Assembly (NCBI RefSeq): GCF_050908995.1
Contig: NC_135130.1
Span: 2,101,001-2,165,000, forward strand
From: Andrena cerasifolii
Taxonomy: Eukaryota > Arthropoda > Insecta > Hymenoptera > Andrenidae
Direction: 5' to 3'
Length of the DNA: 64,000 bases
The notes below the pieces were generated by a model. It was not told the DNA's origin and made no database searches. It saw nothing but the letters and a program-made list of their open reading frames with translations. Made by a program: the position numbers and the translations under genes. Positions 11,918 to 23,471 of the stretch are shown in pieces. Numbering within the stretch: position 1 is the stretch's first letter; each line of letters begins with the position of its first letter.

Positions 11918-12083
11918 ATGTTTGATACAACTAACAATTGGAACTGTGATGAAACGGGCATCACATCAGTTCATGCACCTCCAAAAATTTTAGTCCCAAA
12001 AGGGAAGAAACAAATTGGTGGCATGACATCAACAAATACACCAGAGAAACTTGCTATTGAAGAGATGAAATTTATAGTTTTAT
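11918..12083 (+). pseudogene. Pogo/Tigger-type transposase fragment
   Basis: The frame from 11918 reads NWNCDETGITSVHAPPKI, then LVPKGKKQIGGMTS. This matches the conserved block around the first catalytic Asp of pogo/Tigger DDE transposases (pattern N-x-DETG-I/L ... P-K-V/I ... KG-x-KQVG-x-x-S). Only about 50 codons survive; the frame ends at a stop at the edge of the 42-bp repeat block, and no start or downstream catalytic motifs are visible. It is non-functional, but it identifies the element family. Confidence 0.75.
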
Positions 12084-12222
12084 GATAGAGAAATTTAAAA
12101 TTTATAAAGTAATTTATAGTTTTATGATAGAGAAATTTAAAATTTATAGAGTAATTTATAGTTTTATGATAGAGAAATTTAAAATTTATAGAGTAATTTA
12201 TAGTTTTATGATATATTATAAA
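12071..12222. repeat. 42-bp tandem repeat, about 3.6 units
   Basis: Units start at 12071, 12113, 12155 and 12197 with TTTATAGTTTTATGATAG. The first three are almost identical. The array lies directly after the transposase fragment and probably expanded inside the element. Confidence 0.9.
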
Positions 12223-12894
12223 TGTTATAGTCTATAAATTACTCTAACATTATAATAAACACTAGTATTCATTTAAGCCTATTTCTTTTTATTATGTAGC
12301 ATTATATACCTGCTGGTCAAAGGCACAATACCCCCTGGTCAAAAGAACAACTGTTCTGGCTGTTGTACCTTTGACCAATTTTCCTTTTTTCTTTAAACTG
12401 CAGTAAAATGATAGTAAAATTATATTAAACTTTGCTAAAATATATGTAAGGAAAAGCCTTAAAAATTTATATGATCCCTTTTCCCATTCTTTTTTTTAGC
12501 AAAAATGAAGTGGAGAAAATTCAAAAACATCAAACTGGTCAAAGGTACAACATCTTCCCCTAATGTTTATAAAACTATAAACTTGTTAAATTTTACTATG
12601 CAATAATAATTAATAAAAATGTTAAAGAAAATAAACGATTTTTTAGCTACAAATGAACTTATTACACTTTAAATAATAACATATTATGAAGAATATAAAT
12701 AGGAATTTTAAATTTCTATTTTAATTCACGTTGGCTTTTCTGAAATGTATTTTTTAATGTATTTTTCACCCTGATTATGAATCGACTTATTCCGCTTTCA
12801 ACAAAAACATGCCTGAGATAACATTTTACAGTTCAAATTTTGTTTATTAATTTATGAAGATATTGTATAAAAAATATATAAAAAAAAACATTTT

Positions 12895-13115
12895 AAGTTA
12901 AATGATTTTACTTTATACAACAAATTCATTTCGACGCTTGATTCTGTATTAAATTGATTCATATTCTGTTTTGAAATATCCTGGTGCACGATTTTATTTA
13001 AAGTGAAAACTTAAAACAATTACCATCGAAATTGTAGTACAAAGAAAAGAATTATTTTCTATTTTTTAGTGTATTTTAAATAAAATCGCTTAATTTAATT
13101 TTTTTTTATATATTT
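12895..13115. repeat. Dispersed repeat with CGATTTTATTTAA core, copy 1
   Basis: Shares 'tcatttcgacgcttgattct' through 'atttaaagtg' with 50785-51155 in the opposite orientation. It also shares the 'cgattttatttaa' words with 42985-43175. Non-coding; no ends defined. Confidence 0.55.
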
Positions 13116-13617
13116 TTTTTATCATTCGCTGTTTAGCAGCTAAGTTCTGAGTCGTGGTTATGTATAACCAAACAAACAAACATAACACACACAGGATCGA
13201 AGCTGAATAAAATCGTTTATAAAGGCGATATCTATGTATATCTGATTAAAACTACCATTACCTCATTTTTTCAAAAAATGGACTTATACCACTTTCAAAA
13301 AAACATTTCTGCAATAACATTTTACAGTTCAACTTTTTTTTATATTAATTTATGATGATATTATACACCACTGACTGTGTGATTATAAATATAAAATAAA
13401 AAGAGGATATCTGTATGTGCCTAACACTACCATTAACTCATTTTTTCCAAAAAATGGACCTATACCACTTTCAAAGAAACAGCTCAATTCTGAATATTCT
13501 GAAGCTAAAATTTTTATTTTAAATTTTTTCACGAACAAGTTGTAATATATTTTTTATAAACTCATATTCAATGACAATACTTGATTTTCGCTGACTTTTT
13601 TCCACTTTACCCCACTA

Positions 13618-14860
13618 GTTGTAGGAGATGTTTTTAACAAATATTTTATCAAATTCTGAACAGTCTGAAGGGAAAGAGCTGTACTGTATTATGGATTTTA
13701 CAAAGGAAAACTGTATCTATACTACAATATGGTAAAACATACACTTGTTTCTGTTATTTTTGTGTGTTATTCAATCTTAAGTGTTTCACTTTCCCCAAGT
13801 TCCTCTACTATAAAATTAAATACAAGTATACCTGTAGATGAACTACTTAAAAATCTACCCAAGTGTGTGTCGATTCTTTTCAGAATTATTATACTACATG
13901 CAAGTACGTTTCGCAGTGCCCAAAACCCGAGGCAACGTATATTTGGAAAAAATATTTTTTTCTTACTGTAAAATGAATATTTCTCGTATATTCGGAAAAA
14001 ATATTTCTTCCTAATATTAAATAAACACTGCTTTCATATTTTCCTGTAAATACTTTTTCCCTAATATAAAATGAATATTTCCTGTATATTCGGAAAAAAT
14101 ATTTGCTTCTTAATCCGGAATAAATATTGAATATATATTTGAATATCAAGAAGAGATTCAATCTCTTTTTAATATTGGATGTACATATGCGTATTCAATA
14201 TTTTGTGCTGCTAGGGATGAGTATATTAGAATTTGTCGTCAGACGCCAAGCATTGTCCACCATATTATATTTAATTCTGTCTAGAGGCAGAATATAAGTG
14301 GCAGTCTCGCCACAGATATGAATCAGAGACAGAAATTTCACTGTTGGAAATGATGGTGGTCAGTTACAAGAATTGACTGCATCAAACCTCGGGGGTGTTT
14401 CTCAATGGTGGTGGTTTACGACCATACTGTTCCGCCAATGAGTGGTACATAGATAACGACCCATGCGATGCGGGTCCGAAATCTATCTCACGTAGAGTTT
14501 CGGTGGCGTCCCAATACGTGAAATTGCATATGTTTCGTTGGTGTACGTTGCTTATGCAGGTTATTGGAATTTTTAAAGCAGCGAACAATCTGCTCATTTT
14601 GAACAGTATAGAAGTAATGAAACGATATTTATTCTGAAATCGTTTCCACCGTGTATTACTGAGATATAGTGATTAACTTTGGACTCAGGGTAGTTCCAGT
14701 AGAGATGGCGCACGGTTTTAAAAACGTCTCAAACTTAAATATTTTTTTAGTATTGAATATTACACTTGCCAGATCGTGTAGTGAACTATCTTTTCTGGGA
14801 CATGCAATGCTCATAACACAGTATCTTTATAAATAGCTGCGGCAATAAGTAAATAAATTT
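13618..14860. other. Unassigned stretch with degenerate A/T repeats
   Basis: At 13935-14130, 'tattcggaaaaaatattt' recurs about 100 bp apart with degenerate copies between, an old tandem repeat. About 14380-14640 holds frames up to 80 codons on both strands without a domain. No gene called. Confidence 0.4.
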
Positions 14861-14864
14861 TCGG

Positions 14865-15290
14865 AGCGTGGTCCATCTCTCCCTTAGTGTTACGAGTGAG
14901 TTGAACCACTTCATTAAAATTAATTACTAACCCTTATTTATTTGTTCACTTCTTTCCCATAATAATCACACGTTTTCAAATTTAGAACATCCTTCGTGAA
15001 GCCAACGAGAACAGCCAATACATTTGATTATAATCTTCGTTACAACCAACGCACTGGTTTCCATTCCAGTCTTCACAATCATCTCTACTTGAAATATGCA
15101 TCTGGTTCGTCTCTTCTTCATCGCTACCTGAAAAATCTGTAATCTAAATTTAGTTGCATTTAATGAAAATTGAAGTAATAGCATTTACACGAAGACGCTA
15201 TAGGTGGACCGAGTCATCCATCACTACCGGGTATATGTGGTCCATCTATCCCGAATCGCATGGTACAGTGGACCATCTATCGGCGCCATT
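14865..15290 (-). mobile_element. Remnant of a TIR element with repeated GGTCCATCTATC word
   Basis: The words 'gtggtccatct' (14870, 15238) and 'gtggaccatctat' (15270) recur in both orientations around a degraded transposase tail at 14975-15131. Word clustering resembles the neighbouring TA-flanked elements. No clean terminus or target duplication could be fixed, so the limits are approximate. Confidence 0.4.
14975..15131 (-). pseudogene. Transposase C-terminal zinc-finger remnant
   Basis: The minus strand reads CVGCNEDYN in one frame and, after a small frame change, CIGCSRWLHEGCSKFENV followed by a stop. The pattern C-x2-C ... C-x2-C-x2-W-x-H-E-x-C is the PHD-like finger found at the C-terminus of many insect pogo/jerky-type transposases. 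Only the last 50 or so codons remain and they are out of frame. A host PHD-finger exon is the alternative, but the frame change and repeat setting argue against it. Confidence 0.5.
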
Positions 15291-15615
15291 ACAGTTGCCT
15301 TCAAAATCACCGTTATAGGCTTGCATTACAGCTACATGTTATTAAAGCTTATTTTATGAGAACGGTGTAAACATCTCCTCAAACAACAGAGTGGTTATTC
15401 CGCGTTGCATAGATTCGCGGAAAAAAGACTCACGGGCTTCCGTTAAGCGTTAGGAGGAATGGTTTATTATCAGGCATTTTTGGGATTTCCAAATCTGCGT
15501 TGCACATTTTTTTGGACGGTTTGGTCGTTGCACGGGCCAACTAGTCACGCGGCAATTAAAGTAAAAGGCCATCATAAACGCTAAGGTAGGCCAAAGCGTC
15601 GGATAGCCTCATGGG
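15291..15615. other. Left flank of the 15618 element
   Basis: Moderately GC-rich non-coding sequence. Together with 17088-17940 it would form one continuous unit of about 1.2 kb if the inserted element were removed. That unit has a TATA-like 'catatatagacg' (17218), GC-rich leader-like sequence and a T-rich end. It could be an LTR, but I could not find TG...CA ends, a second LTR or a primer-binding site. Confidence 0.25.
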
Positions 15616-15617
15616 TA

Positions 15618-17085
15618 GGGGAGACCGGGGCTAAAAGTTCCGGGGGTAAGTTGTTTCGACGGCTCTATCTTCAAAATAAAAAGAGCGTTGTACTTTAAAT
15701 TATTTTTTCCGTGTGAGTTGATCACGCCACTCTGTCGCCCATGTTAATAGCGTCCGCGACAACGATTCCTGTGGTTGTAAGCAAGAACCTATTAGTCGCG
15801 CATCAGATAAGTAAATATTTTTCTATCACTATTTTTTGGTCTATTTCAATTATTTAACGTCGATATTATAGATTTATTCGTTCTTATGGATCAGATGACA
15901 TTTAAGAACATGGTGTAATAGCGTTTATCGTTTGAATATATGTATAAGCAGAATAGTCCTTCAAATTGCTACATGTATCGGTAGGGGCTAGTTGTTACCG
16001 TGACTTGGGGCACGTTGTTACCGTAACAACTTGCCCCACCGTAAATGTATAAGGTGAATGTCCCAATTTCTGCTCATTTAAGAGGTAACTCTTCATAAAG
16101 AAGGTATAAAAAAATTGTTTGCGATCAAAATTTGCAGAGTAATTGATTAATTCTTTAATAATAAATCAAGCAATTGAAAAACTATTTAAGAAAGATATTT
16201 CAAGATGTTTAACTATTATTAATTTGTAATTAAATATGTAATGCTCTAAATGTCCTTATTTCTGCTCATGAAAAATAGCGATATATGTATCGCCCCAAGC
16301 TCGTGCAACACTCGCGTAAATGTTTAAAAAATTTAGAATTTTTTGTTGCAACTATAGTACAAACGTAACGCATATAATAAGAAAAATACGAAATTATGCA
16401 GAAATTGGGACATTCACCTTAAATTGTTTCTGCTGTGCTTTAAGATGCGAACATATGAATGAAAGGGGGAAAGGGACACGACTTCGATCGAAGTTATGCG
16501 TAAAGATAAATAAAAACTGTCGGTAGAGAATTCAATATCTGCCACATGATTCTATCGAGATTTATTAAAATAACACAATGTGGACAAGAGGCCACAGTAG
16601 GCTACAAGTACGAATCTCAATAAGTAGGTACCTACATACAGTTGAATATAAGACTGATTAGTAGATTATAGTTACTATACCAAAGATAATGTTTATGGTT
16701 ATTATATCGTTTTGGTTTTTTTTTAAAGATAATACATTTTTGTTGGTCCGAACCTTCATAAATAAACATTATCAATAAAATTCTGTTTTATTTCATTAGA
16801 AAATAAAAAAATATTTCGTTAAAGGCAACTCTTATATCTTAGTAACAACTTACCCCAATGCGATAACAACTTGCCCCAAATAGGGGTAAGAAGTTCCGCT
16901 TCGATCAGCCACAAATAAATTACTTTCTACGAAAAACCTATTACAATATATTAAAGACAAGCTTAAAATCAGAAAATATAATAAATTTAACAAGAAATTA
17001 GTCAATAGTGAAGAGAATAACTACATTATTTTCTAGTCATTTTTTATGTTTTATCGAAATCGGAACTTTTAGCCCCGGTCTCCCC
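15618..17085. mobile_element. TA-flanked GGGG-end element with GTTGTTACCG/TTGCCCC words
   Basis: Perfect 24-bp or longer terminal inverted repeats beginning GGGGAGACCGGGGCTAAAAG, with TA outside both ends (15616-15617, 17086-17087). Words 'gttgttaccg' and 'aacaacttgcccca' recur near 15990, 16012, 16025, 16846 and 16866. No transposase recognised; 1468 bp including a 368-bp nested element at 16052-16419. The end type matches the pogo-like element at 11198-12560, so a pogo-like mobiliser is inferred. A diverged solo right end is at 6373-6397. Confidence 0.8.
16052..16419. mobile_element. TA-flanked MITE nested in 15618-17085
   Basis: Terminal inverted repeats AGGTGAATGTCCCAATTTCT (22 bp in all, perfect), flanked by TA at 16050-16051 and 16420-16421. 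The internal word 'tgtccttatttctgctcatg' at 16250 repeats the subterminal sequence. Frame 16320-16526 runs across its border and is not a gene. Confidence 0.85.
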
Positions 17086-17087
17086 TA

Positions 17088-17940
17088 CCTCCGGAAGGGT
17101 CGCTAGTTCACGCGCCCGCACGTGCAACGTAGATGTGGGTGTCCTTGCGCTTTCGCGCCGTCCTAGGCGGGCAGGTAGCAAAAGCCTTGCCGCCAAAACG
17201 AGGCTTGCTACCATAGGCATATATAGACGTAGCAGAAGCTGGGACTGTCGGTGAGGGGAACGGTAGACTTGGAGGGGAAAAGGCAGAAGTCAGGTACAGG
17301 CACCTCGGCCCGACGTCGGGTTAGCTTCGGAAGCATTCGGTATACCTACGTAACCACTGCGTTACCCGATTTGCCTGTATCGCTCCCCTTACCACGAATC
17401 TTACACCCCCCTCAGCTTACGCTCTGTCTTTATATGTCTATGCTTGCTACCTAGCCCCTTTCCCGGAAAAAGCGCGCCAAAGGCGCAGGGAATAGGTGGC
17501 GCGATTTGGCCTAGGGAAATTGCCCGATTGGTTGACACCGACAACGTTAGCCAATTGGGTCAACCGATTGCCTAACGTGCCGCTACCGACGGACTCGCTT
17601 CAAGAAATTTCACGAGTCCGGCAATCAGTCAAATCAAAGGAGTCGAAGAAAAGGTCTTGACCAACAGGTCATACGCAAAGACGATACGCGTTCGTACTCG
17701 ACTCACACGAACAACATTCACATTCACAATTCATCTCTTTACTTGTTTCATTATATTATCAAATACAGTTTTTTTCGTTAGTTCTTGTTAAACATTTGTG
17801 TTTCATTTTACTAACCCTAACACGGTAGCACGTCTAAGGTACCCACGTAATTTCGGTGTCGAGACAAATCGAGACGGAGCCTTACAACCTCCGTTGACTC
17901 GAAAACATCATTCGGGTCGCATCGAAGTTACGTGTGAACA
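17088..17940. other. GC-richer non-coding block, LTR-like composition
   Basis: See 15291-15615. No frame above 67 codons. Contains 'gattggttgacaccgacaac' and its partial mirror 'gccaattgggtcaaccgatt' (17525-17570), a local hairpin. No protein match recognised. Confidence 0.25.
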
Positions 17941-19272
17941 GTGGTACCAATTCTTATGACTACGCAGAAAATTATTATCCTTTCCAGAAATTACAATGTT
18001 GATTTTCGTCAAAATTTTATAAAAGCATCATGTAAAATTCACCGACATGCTCGATTGCAATCACTATAACGAAGGAACACCCTTTCGAAGGATTCAACCC
18101 TACCGGAATTACCCTACATAAGGTAAACGTGCCTATTATGACACACCTTCTCAAACATGCCCCCTTTTTGAAACAGCATCACAAATAAAGAAATAAGAAA
18201 TAAATATGTGATATACATATAAGCAACTATAAACATTCTATCGACATTTATAAAAGCTTTTCTGTACAAATTCACCAACATGAGTATTGTTATACAATAA
18301 TTATCCATTACAAAAAAAAGTTTTTAAATATAAGGTGTCTCTAAACTTCCAAAAATTAACTTCTACTTGTGTAAAAACTGCGAACATCCGCGACTAATTT
18401 TTTTTTAAGATTTTCACGAATTTAAATTATTACTTTCGCGCGAACCGATATCCCCGCGGATGCAAACCACCAAACGTGTTCTTCGTCACCTGTTAGAGGA
18501 CTTTTAGAGAACTTTCGAATTTCAATATTGTCAGAATAACTTTCCTCTTTTTGTATTATGAATGAAAGTGTGATAGAGTGAAGGAAAAATGATATGATTT
18601 GAACTTAGCCAAAGGTAGTATAAATTCGGTAACACTGAAGTAGACTTTGTGGTTCCTTTTTCTGCGCCTAATCCAGTATTACAGGACTGGGCGATTTTTG
18701 TAAGAAAATTGCGACGACTATTTTGAAGAAATCGCAAGTCGCGAACTGGGCGATTTCAAATTCCTCGAGCTTTGATTTAACTTGTGTCTGTTCATGACCA
18801 AGTCTGACCAGTGCCCGACTTGATCCACTTGTCGCGGTCAATAGGGCGGCGCGTCAATTATTTAGCTGAACTCTTTTATTACTGACAAGAATTCTAAAAA
18901 GAATCAAGCAGTCAAGTGTTGTACCGATTTTTCACTCACAAATTTTTTACTCAGCGTTAAATAATCTTTCGAATGCCATTACACGTTTAAAAAGCTCAGG
19001 GGTACCTTCTTTGAAGTGTCCAAAAAGAATACCGAATGCATTCTTGGAGTCTTGGCTTGTCTACACGACATTCGAGGGGTTTATCGACTTTGCACCCTGC
19101 TGCTTTTACGACATCACTATACCTTTATAAGGCATTACAGGTAGGGTGGCTATTATTTGTTCCGTGGAACAACTGTCCTGCAGAGGATAATACTTGTGCA
19201 TAGTTGGGAAACTAGCTACTCCACTGCACACATAAGTGTTAAAGAAAGAGACTGCTGTCTGCCATTACATTT
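17941..19272. other. Unassigned stretch with one solo TA end
   Basis: At 18119-18143, TA is followed by AGGTAAACGTGCCTATTATG, resembling the ends of 16052-16419 and 63006-63225. No partner end was found. Nothing else recognised. Confidence 0.35.
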
Positions 19273-20025
19273 TTAAGGGGTTACACCTAGTCAGGCGGCC
19301 GAAAAGAGGCAAATATTTGTGAATTTTTTTTGAACAAGCGGAAGCATATATTTTTACATAACTTTTTGCGATTAAAAGAGCAACATTTAAAGAACATTTG
19401 GAATTTTTTTCGTAGAAAAATATTTACGTTTATAACAAAATAACAAGCGACATCCAAGAAGCATTTTTAAAAATTGGGTTTTGCGGTGAGCATTGCCATT
19501 CGGAACCAGATTATCTAAAATCAGAAAACAAAAAAGATTTCGTTAGCATATTAATGTATCTTCCGATTAACGGAGGGAATTTCCGAAATATTAATTTAAA
19601 ATAAAATGGCGGCTATTTAAAGTTGAAATCCTGATTTTTCTCGCGTGATTTTTGCACAAAAATCAGGATTTCAACTTTAAATAGCCGCCATTTTGTTTTA
19701 AATTAATATTTCGGAAAATTCTCTCCGCCAACCTGAGGGTACATTAATATACTAACGAAATCTTTTTTGTTTTTTGATTGTAGATAATCTGGTACCGAAT
19801 GGCAGTGCTCACCGCAAAACCAAATTTTTAAAAAGGCCTCTTGGATGTCGCCTCTTATTTTATTATAAACGTAAATATTTTTCTACGAAAAAATTACCAA
19901 ATGTTCTTTAAATGTTGCTCTTTTAAACGAAAAAAGTTCTGTAAAAATATACGCTTCCGTTTCTTAAAAAAAAATTCACAAATATTCGCCTCTTTTCGGT
20001 CGCCTGACTAGGTATAACCCCTTAA
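19273..20025. mobile_element. TTAA palindrome, 'caggcggccgaaaagagg' family, copy 2
   Basis: TTAA at 19273-19276 and 20022-20025 directly flank GGGG and CCCC ends. Arms of about 350 bp mirror each other and meet near 19650. Very similar to 4564-5310 and 52672-53417, with scattered differences between the arms as well as between copies. Non-coding. Confidence 0.9.
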
Positions 20026-20619
20026 GTAAAAGTAACCCATACCGCGTAAGCTGTGAAACAATACAGTGCCCACGTGTGTATAAATATTTGTGACCTGCAA
20101 ACTAAGAAATAGCATTCGCTTCTTTTCGTGGTACGACAGTTTAATGGTGCTTGACTGATTTGGATTGTACATCAATAATTGCTCGGTTTTTTAATAATTT
20201 AATTGTATCAGATACCATCGTTCAGTTTATTGCTGTCCCTAAGCAACGCGAAAATATATTAGGATCATATAGTAACTCGCTCTCGTAAAATATAGTGACA
20301 TAAAAATTATACCGAAGATTGTATATCGAAAAGTATAGAAATGAGAGAAGGTTGTATTGAAATTTGATTTCATGAATATTATTTCTTTATACAGTGTTAC
20401 TGTGTTACTTTTTACATACATAATATATGTATAGGTACTCTAACGTGTTCACTCTAGCATACGAGTATGTGTTTTTATCGATAACAGTAAAATGGTTTAA
20501 ACTTCGAATGACACCATTGATATCAATGATAAAGTAAGTAGTCGTAACTGTAGCTTTATTATCAATTCTAAAATTTTAGTTGATTCTTCTGGTACTTTAA
20601 ACTAAATAGTAATTTCTTG
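20026..20619. other. Unassigned AT-rich stretch
   Basis: No gene or repeat recognised. Confidence 0.3.
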
Positions 20620-20623
20620 TGAA

Positions 20624-20809
20624 CACTTTGAGTGGCGTCGGCGTTTTCTCACGCCGAGGGATTTGAATCCTGTGCACGGTCTTGGCGTGTTTCCACGTTG
20701 ATATGTTCTGGGAAGCATCGAAAGCAAAACTTTCTTGGCAAAACGATTGCTCGCAGAGGCTTGACCGACTTGAAGGGGCAGTTCTCCAGACCTTGCTCCA
20801 CTCAAAGTG
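20624..20809. mobile_element. TTAA-type MITE, 186 bp
   Basis: Ends CACTTTGAGTGG and CCACTCAAAGTG. TTAA follows the right end (20810-20813); the left flank reads TGAA, one change from TTAA. Second copy at 118-335. The CAC start after TTAA would suit a piggyBac-like mobiliser. Confidence 0.65.
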
Positions 20810-20966
20810 TTAATTGATCGCGGAAAGTTGTTATGCAGTTAATTATTCGGTAAGTGTGAGCCAGCTAGCTTTAATTATAACCCTAGAACGACACTGGCAC
20901 TTTTAGAACGTATCTGGCACTCAGGGGTCGAGCGACTCCAAATTGGAATATTGATTCAAAACTCAT

Positions 20967-21776
20967 TTAAGGGGACCTTCTGGTCTAGAGCTCCCCAAAA
21001 TAAGTGATCTTTAGGAATTAATTAAAGGAAAACTACTATATATAATTTAATGGGATTTTCTGCATTGTATTAAGGATGTCTTAAATTATAGAAATATATT
21101 TTTTGTTTTATAATTAATCATTGCAAACGGCACTGGTAAGTCGTTGAAGTCAAGGTATCAAAAAATTGACCAAAATCGGTGGGACCTGTATCTCCAAAAG
21201 TTATTATCCGATTCGACTGAAACATTTTTTATTTTGAAGAATATACTTCTGACTAGGGGGGGGGGAGGAGCAGAAAAAATTACAAAAATGATATTTTTTT
21301 AGAAAATAACGACACTTGAAATTTGAAATCGCTTTCTCCCTATATTTTGCATCCTTTCAACGACTTTGAAAATTATAAATTTTCAATTTTTTGTATTTTT
21401 TTCTGGTATACCCACTAGCTAGAAGTATATTCTGCAAAATAAAAAAGTTTCAGTCGAATCGGGTAATAACTTTTGGGAAATACAAGTCCCACCGTTTTGA
21501 GAACACTGTTTCGAGAAAAGCGCGTTTAAAGTTTTACGTGGGCGCCGAGTGGCTGGTTGTTGCCCATTAGGGCGGAGCGATACTATATAGGCGAAAATTC
21601 AAATTGAAATTTTCCGCTCCGCCCTATTTCCCATGCATTTGCCGCTACTCAAATGCCTATAACTTCGAGAATTTTACGAATTTCAACAAATCCTTTTAAA
21701 TACGCATTCCTAAAAGGTTGAACATTTGATAAAGGAAATAAAAAAAATCGACTTTTAGACCTGAAGGTCCCATTAA
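20967..21776. mobile_element. TTAA element with GGGGACCTTCTGGTC end
   Basis: TTAA at 20967-20970 then GGGGACCTTCTGGTCTAGAG. The right end ...AGACCTGAAGGTCCCA stops at TTAA 21773-21776. The inner part (about 21175-21500) is a clear inverted repeat around a G-run; 'gattcgactgaaac' and 'gtttcagtcgaatcg' are mirrored. The outer arms are less similar. Contains the shared block 'gagaaaagcgcgtttaaagt' at 21513. Its right TTAA is also the left TTAA of the next element. Confidence 0.75.
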
Positions 21777-22521
21777 GGGGGCTAGGTAGTCAAATCTCTC
21801 GAAAATCCAGTATTTTTTGCGAATTAATTTACAAGGAGGTGAAAGGAAGCACAGACATTTCCTTTTATACAATGATTATTACTATCACGTAAAGTAAACA
21901 ATTTTTTTTTTCATACATATACCTACATACTATTTCACAAATGGCGCCACACGAAGTTAATTATACAGTGATTCAGGAACAGTGTCTTTGATTTTATACT
22001 GATATTGAGCTTCAACATAAAGATACACCGGTTTCCTTGGAATATGTTTGCCCCAAAATCTGTAATTTAAATCTGAACCTCGGAAGAAAGAATCGAACCA
22101 ATATTATTAAAATAGCGACTAGGGGAAGTCCATTTTTCCGATAAATGTCGATTTTGGGGGTGCACAGATGGCTGTTTAAAAAAACAAAAATCTCGAAAAC
22201 TAGAGTTTGTACACTTTAATGCTGGGGTTCAGTACAGCGAGGAATACATTTTGAACATGCTGCCAAAATTTCAGGTCCATCCAAACCTCCGTTTTCTTGT
22301 AAGCACTGTAAAATCACAGGAAAAGCGCCTACACATCAGATGACTGTAGCGCCGTCTTATATTGCATATGTATATATTATAAAAAAAATTGTTTTCAGCT
22401 TATAGTATTAGTAACTATTACCCAAAAGTACTAAACACAATTTGCACCTATCCATCTTCTTGTAATTAATTCGCAAAAAATACTTGATTTCTCGAGCGAT
22501 TTGACTGTCTAGTCCCCTTAA
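21773..22521. mobile_element. TTAA element with 'ctaggtagtcaaat' end
   Basis: TTAA at 21773-21776 and 22518-22521. The ends are mirrored for about 65 bp (through 'gcgaattaatt'), while the middle is not palindromic. The inner side of its right arm matches the left arm of the element at 53414-54178 for about 250 bp. Non-coding. Confidence 0.75.
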
Positions 22522-23059
22522 CGTTTTCAAAAAATTCTTTTGTATTTCTCTCTATTTAGGTAACTGTGGAGAAAATATTTGCAGCATATGGTTTGCATTT
22601 ACAGTATGAAAATCGATAGTTATTTGTGAAAGCTTTATATTTCCTCTGCCTGTCTATTTTCCTAATAGATACCTATATGAGATATCACCCTCTTTTTTAT
22701 ATTGGTAGGCTTAACACTCTGTACAGTAAGTACAACTGCATTGTGTATGCTAGCAAATGGATACTGCCATAATATTAATGTTATCTACATTCAGAAAATT
22801 CAGTTTTGTTTACGCTAGGTGATTAATTTGTAATTGATACTGGTATTGTAACATCTCTGCATTTCGTTTCATCCCCTTCTGTTAATTTCATTAATATTCG
22901 TTACTATAATTTTAATCTTTAATTTTACTTTATTTGTCCGTTCTCTATATTATGCCTTTTCATGTTATTATAACGTGCCAATAAAAAAATAATAATAAAA
23001 AAATATAAATATATAATAATAATAAAAAATATAATAAAAAAATAAAAAATATAATAAAA
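22522..23059. other. AT-rich stretch ending in simple repeat
   Basis: 22980-23059 is a run of A-rich AAT/AAAAT simple sequence next to a truncated palindrome. No gene recognised before it. Confidence 0.4.
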
Positions 23060-23471
23060 AAAATTAAGAAGTCACCGAATTTTTTTAACCCAGACCATCA
23101 TTGTTTGTGCGCTACAAAAATCCGGTGACTTCTTAACTTTTTTTATGAAAGTCTCGAATTTTTACGGACCATATCAGAGGTTTGCGCCGAAATAACACAT
23201 GTTCTACACATCCTGTAACTTTTTCCAAGTCGATTTGAACCTCAATTCGCTCGCAATCAGGGAAAAACGAAGAGAAAAAAATATTCGAGAAAAACGCATT
23301 TAAAGTTTCTGGGCAAAGGCGACGCCATAGGTTGCCGCTTGACGTTTTTAGCTGCCAAATCTACAATTTTGCAAATTTTACTATAAACCAAGCGGCATTT
23401 TATCCAGAAAGGATAGTACTTTCGGAAAATGCAATAAAATAATCGATTTTTCGACTGCATAGTCCCCTTAA
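23060..23471. mobile_element. Truncated TTAA palindrome, right half
   Basis: Corresponds to the centre and right arm of the complete element at 51624-52361, beginning at 'attaagaagtcaccgaat' and ending AGTCCCC-TTAA (23468-23471). The entire left arm is missing and simple A/T repeat abuts the break, which sits exactly at the edge of the central stem. Confidence 0.85.

Larger units (their letters stand above)
11198..12560 (+). mobile_element. Pogo-like transposon remnant with repeated GTACCTTTGACC word
   Basis: Ends GGGGAAGGTGTTGTTGC and, inverted, GGGGAAGATGTTGTACC, with TA outside both (11196-11197, 12561-12562). The word 'gtacctttgacc' or a close variant occurs near 11224, 11577 and 12364, and inverted near 12312, 12340 and 12535. 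It carries a pogo-type transposase fragment (11918-12083) and a 42-bp tandem repeat (12071-12222). It sits inside the 10574-13615 element. Confidence 0.75.
10574..13615. mobile_element. TA-flanked GGGG-end element (outer), pogo-like group
   Basis: The left end GGGGGAACTGGGGCAAAGCG follows TA (10572-10573). The right end, read on the minus strand, is GTGGGGTAAAGTGGAAA, preceded by TA at 13616-13617. Subterminal words recur in mirrored orientation: 'gaaagcggtataagtccatt' near 11099 on the left, and its inverted relatives near 12785, 13277 and 13447 on the right. The words and their symmetry are what link the two ends; the ends themselves match only partly. The element at 11198-12560 lies inside. 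No transposase of its own is recognisable. The class is inferred from the resemblance of its ends to the inner element. Confidence 0.5.

Noticed and set aside
15420..17940. LTR retrotransposon interrupted by the 15618 element
   Set aside because: Composition is LTR-like, but no TG/CA termini, target duplication, primer-binding site or internal coding region could be found.
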